Shown in pieces: positions 9,301 through 17,318 of a stretch of DNA of 56,059 bases. The translations under genes and the position numbers were made by a program. The notes under the pieces are model-generated. The model had not been told where the DNA came from. It did not search any database and saw only the letters and a program-made list of their open reading frames with translations. The DNA is taken from positions 1 through 56,059 of the IMG/VR virus record IMGVR_UViG_3300033146_004156; one strand, written 5' to 3'. This DNA is from a virus. Numbering within the stretch: the first letter of the stretch is position 1; every line of letters starts with the position of its first letter.

Positions 9301-9916
9301 AAGTTTCATGTTTTATATCAAAATGATATGCATCTCTTAAAGGACCTTCAATACCTGCAAGCCATGCTAATTTATAAGCATACTCAATTGCAGTTGCAGT
9401 ACCTTTTTTTTCTTTAAATGATTTACCTAAAACATATCTTTCTGCAGTATACATACTATGTTCATCATCAAAAAACTTCAAAGTATTATTAGTAACAGCT
9501 TCAGTATTTAATGAATTATATTTCGCTAGAATACCATCAAGACTATTTTTTAATTTATAATCATTTTTAGCTTTTCTCCAAATATAATAGAAATTATTCA
9601 AATACATATTGGCAAATTGTTCTTGAACATTTATAATACTTGGTATATTTCTATTTTTGCTATATGCATCTAATATATTTACAGATATTGGAGATTCTTC
9701 AGTAAGTAATTTAACAAATGCATCGAGTATTGCTTCATTTTCAGAAACTATACTCTTTGGCGATATTGTTTTTACTATGCCTTCGAATACTTTATCAACA
9801 TTATCGTTTGAACTATCCAAATTAGATGTTGATTGGTCAAATAAACCAGGTTGCGACGATGTTTCATTAGTTAGTCCAGCAGCCGGAGAAACCGGTGTTA
9901 TTGGAGTATTTGCCAT
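6353..9916 (-). CDS. 7: Baseplate wedge protein, gp7-like
   Basis: Protein of 1187 residues (T4 gp7 has 1032). The first ~200 residues are helical with 'SFKEKKGTATAIEYAYKLAW', a feature of wedge proteins next to gp6. The rest is a long series of beta-rich domains with Cys-containing stretches near residues 205-280 and 350-365, and a probable carbohydrate-binding-type jelly roll (about 455-620, 'SVFIRINNNEQYDPDGNSW'). It follows the gp6-like gene, the T4 order 25-6-7, which is the main support for the name. It may combine gp7 with additional host-contact domains. The C-terminus lies inside a 14-base repeat array. Confidence 0.6.
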   Translation of the reverse strand: MANTPITPVSPAAGLTNETSSQPGLFDQSTSNLDSSNDNVDKVFEGIVKTISPKSIVSENEAILDAFVKLLTEESPISVNILDAYSKNRNIPSIINVQEQFANMYLNNFYYIWRKAKNDYKLKNSLDGILAKYNSLNTEAVTNNTLKFFDDEHSMYTAERYVLGKSFKEKKGTATAIEYAYKLAWLAGIEGPLRDAYHFDIKHETCLGFSKGFIICGDDAGTAPVIGGDWEDTRPGYPSLERPGTNTEGEHYVPSPIPTAPGPTNYDCNDIGVKRIATFSISDAANLDADACTPFSYEVEGSLLPEFFESFVMPLAHPVGFNYIYRKILEIAFIDYFNLEFIYLADNIGVKSLCPDGDCSSAINEIYGKRIEYDNAGNVIISGGGISGSSLRNFESGKIYFGEFRDYDYEKYILANGSYLISYTYAPPSGNTDRRINYFDVPLNRSNNIVYNSTFDSVNFWKGGEYNNAGVLIEDSIWNIVENKARVYDSGNNEDNRLTQEVSMIKDSAYVIEIEVFDLQDGDSVFIRINNNEQYDPDGNSWPTPLYDPIEYELTENILYTIDYIAKGKEKIEIYTKSINASFAVSNVRIIPNDPNRVYENHEHSTVYLKNGDIPYPLLYTHDIFNAGGENTSGWLGDNAEKMTSLYYDHNDEEDIEPTIGPLVGTSDAQFLPTLEYGNMIINEWHYGQSEFVTTGYSQVVNINEKQTVDYAVASSESGDGTLRTRYKAFRDMGSIDLNLENFLDVERWTVSLVNVDSLQEEETENITNQGGFVIGSIESIPKGVIIPWGHPSSAYIKDDLKIDSDNGIAIIDALNDDDFIDPLKWYSQTDWNIEEIIGQPTSNYAICKPNSDYATTGDTQNVTLAVGDLVDYDVEITGPPPGNGSNAPWGQIGLTYKSKKTGSYDLNTQDYIDDPLWEVYERSFSTSVYRSFDMVPEPGTFTYVRVEFEIQMDSRMEEKQDSFLEMRIGAVADYDYTVRINPDIIEADINTNQTVTYLTSSPAGDITSIVYEATTNLTGVNLKNGSSNQGSSYSDGGTWRVVPDGNAEDYSYIYYVASDKNVNVLDTETVDYKEILQDNKVITTRYKAVGNRGTINFKTENFASANWTEVEINKAIKYTSSGFKRWMGEWNGDNIIAFTASPRFKGNILSTKIEWLDNTAYIANPEDINYISMEEFTTNTNMTLQI

Positions 9917-9947
9917 ACATTTCCTTTATCTATTTATTATTTGTAAA

Positions 9948-12900
9948 TTATTGAATATCGAATTTAACTTGTCTTAATCTTGGCATAGTGTTTTCAGTAA
10001 AAGGAATATTATCCGAGTTACTATCTATATTACTTGGATATACCACATGAAAATAACCAAATCCATAATCAGTAAAACATAAAAATTCTGGTATTCCACC
10101 TACACCCGTTAAAAAACCATCACCATTTTTACTTTCAAAATTTAAGTGAACTTCAATTAATTGTGATCTTTCATTTCTTATTAAATATTTACCAACAACC
10201 ATATCGGTGCCCGGCCCATCACCAAATGCAGGAATACTATCTCCAAGATAAATATTTAATTCATCGACATCATCAGATTTATTAAAATCTACAGATGTTT
10301 TATAACTTCCATCAACGTTTGTTAAACAATATAGTGATTGTGGTCTTAATACTCCAGTCATACTACTATGTGTATTTTCCCAGATCCCGGTAGTAAAATC
10401 TTCACTTTGTAAATTAATATTATTTTTAAATGTATTTGAATAATAGTATGAATCACCTGTAGAATCACCTGCACCATAACCTGCTGCAAATACTCTAATT
10501 GTATCATCAGCAATAATATCAACTATATCATTTAATGGTAACCATTTTGTAGTATCATAAAAGTTTTCTTCATTTAAATCTATATCATCGATATCGGTTA
10601 ATGCTTTGTAATATTCATATATATCACCACCCATATATCTTCTAATAACATTAGTAGTTTTAATTGATATTACGCCTGAACTTTCGCCATCAGAAAATGC
10701 AAATGAATGTAATTCTAATTCATATTTTGTTCTACCAAGTACAAATCCGTCTGTATCTATTTTAGGTAAAAATTTATTACCATCAAAATAAAATCCGTCT
10801 GTATATAATTTTTCATATGGAAATGCCAACTTAGTTATTATTCTATTATTAGTACCACCATTTAAAATCATACTAAATGCGTCATACATGTGACTTGAAA
10901 TTGAAACATAATTTTCGAGTGCTAGCTCAATACCAGAATTATCACCTAAAACTTCATCTATTCTTCTTTGTAAATTTGATGCATAATAATTAAAATCAAG
11001 TCTTTCAACATGATTCTTAAAGTATTCATTTATAACATCAAATATTAACTGATTAGTGTCGGATGCTGTTTTTGATAAATCATATTTAATTACTTTTACA
11101 ATATAGTCAAAATTGATATAAACTGGTTGTCTATTTTCATGATTCATTGTCATAATTTTGTATGGCTCTAACTCTGAAAATATACTACTGTCACTCTCAC
11201 CAGTAGGTGTATCTGGAGCAATATATGTTTCATTTCTTTTTAAATACCAATTATCTTTTAAATTATCTATAGCTTCTCTATTGACATTATATAATTCAAC
11301 ATCATCTAAAAAGTTATTATATCTAATATCAGAACACTGTGTTAATGTTTTCTCAGTTTGAAGAGAATCACAACCAGGTAAACTTCCACCATCTATAAGT
11401 GCATTATAATAAGATGTATACTCTTCACCAAGAGTACTACCTAAATATGAAACATAGTTATTATATTCAGATAAATCACTCTCATATTTAGCCAATTGTT
11501 CTAGATATTGTCTATATAGAAAGTCTTCTTTTTCCCAAGTAATGAATAAAATTGTAGCAGGTTGAGCTAACCAAGTCTTATATGCATCTCCGGCCCCATT
11601 TTCTGAACCACCATAATTACTAGTTGAGGTATACCAATTTTTATCATTAGTAATAAAAGTGCTAGCATTAGCTAAACCTTGTATATACTCAGCTTGCAAT
11701 GCAATATAAGTTGCATCTTGTATAATTTCAAGTCCTGCAGTTGGGATTGTTGTAATATTAGGATTTTCTATCCAGTCTCCAGGTATTTTTGGGAGTTCTG
11801 GAATTTGTGCTAACATCCATTGATTTCTTTCTTCAGGATAACTAATAAGTGGTTTTTGACCAGGGTTTTTAACTTCTTCTGGTGGATTCGGTATTACATT
11901 ACCAGGAGCAAAAGTATTCCATCCCTCTGGTTGTTCTAAGTAATTAACAGGTCTAGGTTTCCATCCCTCTGGCTTCTCGACTGTATCTTCATTCGGGTTT
12001 TTAACAAATGGAAATATTGGATGTCTAGGCATTGTCTGTAAATCAAATTGTAGATTGGCTAAATCTTCTTCATTAACCGCATTACTGTCACTATTTAATG
12101 AAGTACTTAAAAACGAACGTACAGTTCTTTCAGGGAAAAAACTAAATAAAATTGTAGCCGATACTTTAGCATCAGTAAATTCTTCTTCTGAACCCCAACA
12201 TTTTGTCCACTTAACATTTTCATGTCTTTGTGTTATTGAAACGTAATCTAATGCCGTTACAGCTCTATTTGCACTATTATGAAATACTGGAGCATTTTCT
12301 TTAATACTTTCAATACTTTCAATTTCAGTCCCTTGGTGTGTAACTTCACTTAAAGACACATTTATTTGGTCAGATAAAATACTATTTTGTACTGTAAATT
12401 CTTCACCTGATTTACCATCAGCGCCTTTTGAAATTAGAACATTACTCTGAATAAGTGTATTAATTCTAATAGGGTTACCATATCCACCGACTTCAAAAAA
12501 TATTGATGGCATTTGTAAAAATATATTTTGTAATCTAACAAATTTACTTCTAGCAACATCATAAGAACTATCAACTAAGAATTGGTTATATTTAGACCAA
12601 GGTTGTTTTTTAATAATTTCACCATTATCATCAACATAAGTTAACCAAGTTTCAATACCATCATCTTCTACATTATTAAATGGTATTAAATAATTTTGTT
12701 TAGTTTTTGGTATATTATTTTCAATTTCTGTAAAAGCTCTTACTGATAATAAATCATTATCTTCATAAGATATTAAATCGCCCTCTTTTACTTCTATGCT
12801 AAAATCTTTATCAAATCTATTATTATTTGTAATATTTAGAATTGATATTTCATCACCCATATAATAATATTTGTGACCGTTACTTTCAAAAATGGTATAT

Positions 12901-13292
12901 TTGGGTATTATAAGTTTATAAACATCAAAATCACTAATTGGTAACGGGTCACCATTTTCATCTAGTGTTTCAGAAAATTCTCTTCTTTTGAGTGTAATAT
13001 TAAGTTTATATCTCCAAGAAGTCCTTTGAACAGCTTCATAACCTAATTGACGACCACCAAAAAGTACGTTCATTCTTTTAGTGGCTAGTGGTAATATCAC
13101 TTCTTGTAAATTTATTGCAGTATTTGTATTTAGTACATGTACCAGATATGTCATAATATCTGCTATTTGGCTAATATTAGAGCCTGGGTATAAAATATCT
13201 GTTAAACCATTAGCTAATAAAGCTTCTTTAACTTTTTCTTCTATTTCATCAAATGAAAATGGTATCAGTTCTACTGGAATTTCGCTAGCCAT
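9948..13292 (-). CDS. 6: Baseplate wedge protein gp6-like, enlarged
   Basis: Protein of 1114 residues against about 660 in T4. The N-terminus matches the gp6/gpJ group: 'LLANGLTDILYPGSNISQIA' followed by 'MTYLVHVLNTNTAINLQEV', then 'GRQLGYEAVQRTSWRYKL'. In T4 gp6 dimers form the inner ring that ties the wedges together. The extra length comes mainly from a Pro/Trp/Asn-rich stretch around residues 420-520 ('EKPEGWKP', 'EQPEGWNTF', 'NPPEEVKNPG') and a helical insertion up to about residue 690; similar conserved sequence resumes near 'YEPYKIMTMNHENRQPVYIN'. It follows gp25 directly, as in T4. Start at 13292 has AAAGGAC upstream. Confidence 0.85.
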   Translation of the reverse strand: MASEIPVELIPFSFDEIEEKVKEALLANGLTDILYPGSNISQIADIMTYLVHVLNTNTAINLQEVILPLATKRMNVLFGGRQLGYEAVQRTSWRYKLNITLKRREFSETLDENGDPLPISDFDVYKLIIPKYTIFESNGHKYYYMGDEISILNITNNNRFDKDFSIEVKEGDLISYEDNDLLSVRAFTEIENNIPKTKQNYLIPFNNVEDDGIETWLTYVDDNGEIIKKQPWSKYNQFLVDSSYDVARSKFVRLQNIFLQMPSIFFEVGGYGNPIRINTLIQSNVLISKGADGKSGEEFTVQNSILSDQINVSLSEVTHQGTEIESIESIKENAPVFHNSANRAVTALDYVSITQRHENVKWTKCWGSEEEFTDAKVSATILFSFFPERTVRSFLSTSLNSDSNAVNEEDLANLQFDLQTMPRHPIFPFVKNPNEDTVEKPEGWKPRPVNYLEQPEGWNTFAPGNVIPNPPEEVKNPGQKPLISYPEERNQWMLAQIPELPKIPGDWIENPNITTIPTAGLEIIQDATYIALQAEYIQGLANASTFITNDKNWYTSTSNYGGSENGAGDAYKTWLAQPATILFITWEKEDFLYRQYLEQLAKYESDLSEYNNYVSYLGSTLGEEYTSYYNALIDGGSLPGCDSLQTEKTLTQCSDIRYNNFLDDVELYNVNREAIDNLKDNWYLKRNETYIAPDTPTGESDSSIFSELEPYKIMTMNHENRQPVYINFDYIVKVIKYDLSKTASDTNQLIFDVINEYFKNHVERLDFNYYASNLQRRIDEVLGDNSGIELALENYVSISSHMYDAFSMILNGGTNNRIITKLAFPYEKLYTDGFYFDGNKFLPKIDTDGFVLGRTKYELELHSFAFSDGESSGVISIKTTNVIRRYMGGDIYEYYKALTDIDDIDLNEENFYDTTKWLPLNDIVDIIADDTIRVFAAGYGAGDSTGDSYYYSNTFKNNINLQSEDFTTGIWENTHSSMTGVLRPQSLYCLTNVDGSYKTSVDFNKSDDVDELNIYLGDSIPAFGDGPGTDMVVGKYLIRNERSQLIEVHLNFESKNGDGFLTGVGGIPEFLCFTDYGFGYFHVVYPSNIDSNSDNIPFTENTMPRLRQVKFDIQ

Positions 13293-13301
13293 TTAAGTCC
13301 T

Positions 13302-13712
13302 TTAAATTTGTTTATTACGTTGTGCAATTGAAGTCATTGTATTATGAGATATAGAAAGATTTCTAAATACTTCTTGACTATTAATATAAATTACATAATT
13401 TATTACTATTTCTAAGTAATTATACTCTTGTTCTTTATTTATTTTTATTGAGATAAGTCTAGCTCTAGGCTCATATTTTTCTAGAACATTTTGCATTGCT
13501 ACTTCCATAGCTTTCTCTTCAAAAAATCCCATATTATCGAATAAGAATACCGATATTGGATTGCCTAACCAAGGTTTTCCTGGCACTTCGCCAATCTCAA
13601 TAGTGAATAAATTTTTTATGGAGTTTTCTATAGCTTGAATATCTTCTGCAAGTTTATAACCTACCTGCACTTCTGCTTTTGTGCGTGGTGTTAAATCGGT
13701 GTATACAGCCAT
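13302..13712 (-). CDS. 25: Baseplate wedge protein gp25
   Basis: Protein of 136 residues (T4 gp25 has 132). It has the features of the gp25/GpW sheath-initiator family: an N-terminal 'AEDIQAIENSIKNLFTIEIG', the 'PGKPWLGNP' loop, and the central 'KYEPRARLISIKI' containing the highly conserved E-P-R. This protein starts sheath polymerisation at the baseplate in phage tails and type VI secretion systems. It has its own late promoter at 13734-13741 and AAGGAAAG before the ATG. The next gene is gp6, the usual order. Confidence 0.95.
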   Translation of the reverse strand: MAVYTDLTPRTKAEVQVGYKLAEDIQAIENSIKNLFTIEIGEVPGKPWLGNPISVFLFDNMGFFEEKAMEVAMQNVLEKYEPRARLISIKINKEQEYNYLEIVINYVIYINSQEVFRNLSISHNTMTSIAQRNKQI

Positions 13713-13733
13713 AACTCTTTCCTTTATTTGTAT

Positions 13734-13741
13734 TATTTATA
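13734..13741 (-). promoter_or_regulatory. Late promoter (TATAAATA) for gp25-gp6-gp7
   Basis: Exact TATAAATA on the minus strand, 21 bases before the gp25 start. It divides the tail operon into a hub part and a wedge part. Confidence 0.7.
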
Positions 13742-13755
13742 AAGGAAAGGAGAAT

Positions 13756-14652
13756 TTATTTTGGTGTACCAACCCAATTAAAATCACCAGCTCTCTCTTT
13801 TGGGTCAACAGGCGGTGCATCGCTTACTGAAGGAGTAGTACCTGCCTTATAAGGGTGTCCGTGACTTTCATAAATATCTCTTAAAGAGCTTAAATTTCCT
13901 AAAGAATCTGCAACATCTCCTTTGGCTGTAATATCAGTTCCTGATGTAATTGTAGTTCCGGTTTCTAAACTTCCAGTAACTTTTAAATCACAGTCAATAA
14001 CCATATTTCCATCTGCTCCAACTGTAAAAAGCCCAGGTGTTTCTTGCCAGATATTCCCATCTTTAGATGCTTGAATTGTAATATCACCATCATTAGAGAT
14101 TTCGACTCGTGCTCCAGTAGAATGCTGTATTCTAATCCTTGAGTTATTTGGAGTTCCATCAATTTCAACTATATTACCATTATGGTCTTCGTACACTTTA
14201 TTATTTGGATAAGTTGCTAAATATGCAGTATCTTTTTCTTCAGTAAATCCATCTCTTGAAACTCTATCACCTGTAATATCTGGCTCTAATTTTTTACCGT
14301 ATGTTAATGGATTATCTGCTTCATTTAATCTTACTGGAAACTTTCCGTTAGGGTCTCTAAATCCACCTTCAACTTCTTTACTAGTGAAAATACCTTTTGT
14401 AGTTCCTATAAAAAGAAAATTAGTATAAGTACTATTTAAATTAAAACAATAACCCCAAGTACCAATTAAAATATTAGTGCTTGACCCTAGTGTATTACCT
14501 GCATCAAGCGGTGCTAGAACATCACTCCAGGGCATATCGGTAAGTGCCACAAGTTCTAAATCTTTTGTATGAACACCTTCAACACGTATTTTAACTCTTC
14601 CTAAGTGTTCAGGATCTTTATTATCTTCTACTACACATCTAAATAATTCCAT
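13756..14652 (-). CDS. 5: Baseplate central spike, gp5/gpV-like without lysozyme
   Basis: Protein of 298 residues. The N-terminus (1-120) has the OB-fold start of the gp5/VgrG group: 'VEDNKDPEHLGRVKIRVEG', then 'PWSDVLAPLDAG'. Residues 155-240 form short beta repeats (IRIQHSTGARVEISNDGDIT...) leading into a triple-stranded helix, followed by 'ESHGHPYKAGTTPSVSDAPP'. The HxH near the end is like the iron-binding tip of P2 gpV-type spikes. T4 gp5 (575 residues) carries a lysozyme domain between these parts; here it is missing, so wall digestion must be done by something else or is not needed. Confidence 0.85.
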   Translation of the reverse strand: MELFRCVVEDNKDPEHLGRVKIRVEGVHTKDLELVALTDMPWSDVLAPLDAGNTLGSSTNILIGTWGYCFNLNSTYTNFLFIGTTKGIFTSKEVEGGFRDPNGKFPVRLNEADNPLTYGKKLEPDITGDRVSRDGFTEEKDTAYLATYPNNKVYEDHNGNIVEIDGTPNNSRIRIQHSTGARVEISNDGDITIQASKDGNIWQETPGLFTVGADGNMVIDCDLKVTGSLETGTTITSGTDITAKGDVADSLGNLSSLRDIYESHGHPYKAGTTPSVSDAPPVDPKERAGDFNWVGTPK

Positions 14653-14655
14653 AAT

Positions 14656-15822
14656 TTACTCCGGGTTTCCTGCTGCATAATCAGCCGCAGATAGTTCTAA
14701 AAATTGAAAAAAGTTTCCTGTAATAAGTTTATCTATTACTCCAGTAACCACATAAACAGCACTAAATACTTCATCGGCTTCTTGCGTTTGTACACTTTGC
14801 GCTCTTGGAATAATCAACTTAATTTTTGTATACATTCTTGTAATATTTAAACCTTGAATGACTATCGTTAATTGTTGTTGTTTATTAATAATATCACGAT
14901 AATCTACATTATTTCCCATAAGTTCGTTATCAAATAAATGACTAATTTCTCTAACCCCTACTGATTCTACAAGGTCAGGTAATTTTAGTTCCCCCATTCC
15001 AAATGTAGAATTAATTTCTTGTGAGTCGTATGCGGTTTTTGCACTGATTTCTTCGGGGTCGTATTTTAAATCTTTAATACTTAACATACTACGATTTGCA
15101 TTAACTGCTCGCTGTGTGCTTTTAAAATTTGATACTTTACCGTTATACTCTAATATATTCCAGTGAGGATATTTACTGTTTAAATTTAATGTAAAATCAA
15201 ATTCTTTTGGTTCATGTATTGCTCCAAAATCTGAAAACTTTCTTGATGAAAGATGTATACCATCTCTATCAGAAAACATCAGTATATTAGTATATTTATT
15301 TTGTTGCTTGATAAATTCTAATACAGACATATTTGCTGGGGTTATAATATTATCAATCTTTTTATCATCAACTTCCATATAATAGCTTGCAGTGCCACCT
15401 GCCATATCAATTAAATCTGCATATATTTCTAACATGGTTTTCTTACTATATGCTTTGGATATAAAAGTATTGTTTAAAGTATTAGCTATATAATCTTCAA
15501 ATTTCATAGTAACATTTATTTGATTATTTTTTAACCTTAAAACATCAAGACTAGTCATTATACAGTCTAGCGAAATTTTATTATCATTTATATCAATTAA
15601 TTCAATTAATATTAAAGCGTAAGTTAAAGGGGCAAGCTCTGTTAAGTTCATTGTATCAACAAATGTTACTCGGCCTTTAATAATATCATGATAATTAACT
15701 TGAATATCAATTATATCTTGTGACCTTAATTTTAAACCATTTACAGTGACATTAAGGAGTTTATGTTTAGCTTCTTTTAGTACCGGAGTACTATCGAATG
15801 TATCAGTAGGATTAAAAGACAC
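14656..15822 (-). CDS. 27: Baseplate hub protein, gp27-like
   Basis: Protein of 388 residues, nearly the length of T4 gp27 (391). It has the beta-rich hub pattern: 'SQDIIDIQVNYHDIIKGRV' near residue 35, 'VTMKFEDYIANTLN' near 105, a helical 'MSVLEFIKQQNKYTN' near 165 typical of VgrG/gpD-type hubs, and a late 'TYKIKLIIP'-like strand. Gp27 trimers hold the gp5 spike, and the spike gene follows directly (3-base gap). Identification rests on length, hub-like pattern and gene order. Confidence 0.75.
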   Translation of the reverse strand: MSFNPTDTFDSTPVLKEAKHKLLNVTVNGLKLRSQDIIDIQVNYHDIIKGRVTFVDTMNLTELAPLTYALILIELIDINDNKISLDCIMTSLDVLRLKNNQINVTMKFEDYIANTLNNTFISKAYSKKTMLEIYADLIDMAGGTASYYMEVDDKKIDNIITPANMSVLEFIKQQNKYTNILMFSDRDGIHLSSRKFSDFGAIHEPKEFDFTLNLNSKYPHWNILEYNGKVSNFKSTQRAVNANRSMLSIKDLKYDPEEISAKTAYDSQEINSTFGMGELKLPDLVESVGVREISHLFDNELMGNNVDYRDIINKQQQLTIVIQGLNITRMYTKIKLIIPRAQSVQTQEADEVFSAVYVVTGVIDKLITGNFFQFLELSAADYAAGNPE

Positions 15823-16310
15823 TATGACTCCTCTAATGTTATTCTATTATCTTCTCTATTCTTATCTATTAACGAAATGAGTGCATTTAATTTTTCAGGT
15901 TTCGGAACAGTAATGGATTTTCTTTTTGAATTAATATCTTCTATTGTAACACTTATGTTATCAAATATTGAAAGCGCATCTTCAGTTAAGGTAGCATTAA
16001 GGTCTAATTCTTTCTTAATAATTGTGTGTAAGCTGCTAACTTGGTCCATTATAATATCACTATTATAAAACATATTCCATAAGAAAACATCATTATTCGC
16101 TGCCAATATAATATCTGCATAATTCTCTGATTTATATAATTTATAAGAAATACCTTCCAACTTCTCATCCATTTGCATTTCATAAGTCATGAAATAATCA
16201 GGTTTACTTTTAAATAATTCAAGCATTTTTCCGTAATATATACTTGTATAATCAGTTACATTAAGGCCATCAATAACTCTTCTATCATATTTGTATAATG
16301 AATTTTTCAT
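15822..16310 (-). CDS. 53: Baseplate wedge protein gp53
   Basis: Protein of 162 residues. The N-terminal pattern 'YYGKMLELFKSKPDYFMTYE' followed by 'GISYKLYKSENYADIILAAN' and 'LWNMFYNSDIIMDQ' is the LysM-like fold seen in T4 gp53 (the 'Y..Y....WD.I...N' pattern). In T4 it clamps wedges together around the hub. One base overlaps the hub gene (TAATG type), so expression is coupled. Confidence 0.8.
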   Translation of the reverse strand: MKNSLYKYDRRVIDGLNVTDYTSIYYGKMLELFKSKPDYFMTYEMQMDEKLEGISYKLYKSENYADIILAANNDVFLWNMFYNSDIIMDQVSSLHTIIKKELDLNATLTEDALSIFDNISVTIEDINSKRKSITVPKPEKLNALISLIDKNREDNRITLEES

Positions 16311-16316
16311 ATTTTC

Positions 16317-17309
16317 TTAACTATCCTCATTAAATTCGGCATTATCTGATCTACTAAAACCATCAACATCAAGACCAGTTTTTGCATCATACCCACCAAA
16401 TGTTGGAGGTTTAAGAGGGTCACCTTCTCTCTCTTTAATATTACTTTTATCTTGCCAGTCTTCCATGGTTTTCATTCTTCTCTCCACTAATTCAAGAGTT
16501 AAATTAATTTCTTTAGGCATACCATCTTCAAAAATTTCCATTGCTCCACCACTTCCATATGTAATATTAACTGTTTGTATCATCATTTCTTCATATCTTA
16601 ATACTTCATTAAGTAATTCATTAGTTAAAGTAACTTTACAAAAATAAGGTGCCAATAATAATGCATTAGCAAGCTGTAATTCTGGAGCAGAATATAATTT
16701 GAACAATCTAATTATATTTAAAATAGTTTTTGTCTCTTCTTTGCTTTGAGGAGATATAATCCAAGCTAGTGATAACGACCTTAGGCCTGTACCCTTATAT
16801 TCTTGTACTTTATCTGGATTAGTTAATAATGCTCTTGAGCCTGTAAACTTTGCCATACCGGATAGAGCATTACTAACACTAAAGTCTCCACCCATATCCA
16901 TAGCTTTACTCATTAGATTTGAAACAACACCTTGCCCTTGTAAATATTCGTTAGAGATAGACTCAGCAATTCCGTTTGTTAATGGCATGAATATTGAATC
17001 TTTATAAGTTTTAGCATTTGCATCAATTGCGGCGCTATCAAGATCTGCCGATGCTTTACCATTAGCACTTGCATTAACTCTTTTACTAAATGCATTTGCA
17101 ACTTTATTACCAACAGCTTTACTTGAACTACCGGCTTTTTCTAATGATACTTTAGGATTTCCTTTTCCAGTTGCAAATTGCACACCGGCATCAACAACAC
17201 TAGTTAAAGCAGTTACTATATTCTTACCCAAATCTGGACTATAAAAATCAAATGCTATGTAATTTTGTTTACTTAAATCATTTGGAAAAATATTTAATTT
17301 AGTACTCAT
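16317..17309 (-). CDS. 48: Baseplate tail-tube cap, gp48/gp54-like
   Basis: Protein of 330 residues (T4 gp48 364, gp54 320). The N-terminal half is Ala/Ser/Asn-rich and helical. The C-terminal half has the diagnostic stretch: 'SPQSKEETKTILNIIRLFK', then 'APYFCKVTLTNELLNEVLRY', 'YGSGGAMEIFEDGMPKEINL' and 'ERRMKTMEDW'. These tube-cap proteins sit between hub and first tube ring and end in a gp19-like fold. The gene follows the tape measure as in T4 (29-48). Confidence 0.85.
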   Translation of the reverse strand: MSTKLNIFPNDLSKQNYIAFDFYSPDLGKNIVTALTSVVDAGVQFATGKGNPKVSLEKAGSSSKAVGNKVANAFSKRVNASANGKASADLDSAAIDANAKTYKDSIFMPLTNGIAESISNEYLQGQGVVSNLMSKAMDMGGDFSVSNALSGMAKFTGSRALLTNPDKVQEYKGTGLRSLSLAWIISPQSKEETKTILNIIRLFKLYSAPELQLANALLLAPYFCKVTLTNELLNEVLRYEEMMIQTVNITYGSGGAMEIFEDGMPKEINLTLELVERRMKTMEDWQDKSNIKEREGDPLKPPTFGGYDAKTGLDVDGFSRSDNAEFNEDS

Positions 17310-17318
17310 TTAATCTCC

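Noticed and set aside
9657-9977. Plus-strand ORF of 106 codons
   Set aside because: Antisense shadow of the gp7-like N-terminus; no promoter or ribosome-binding site.
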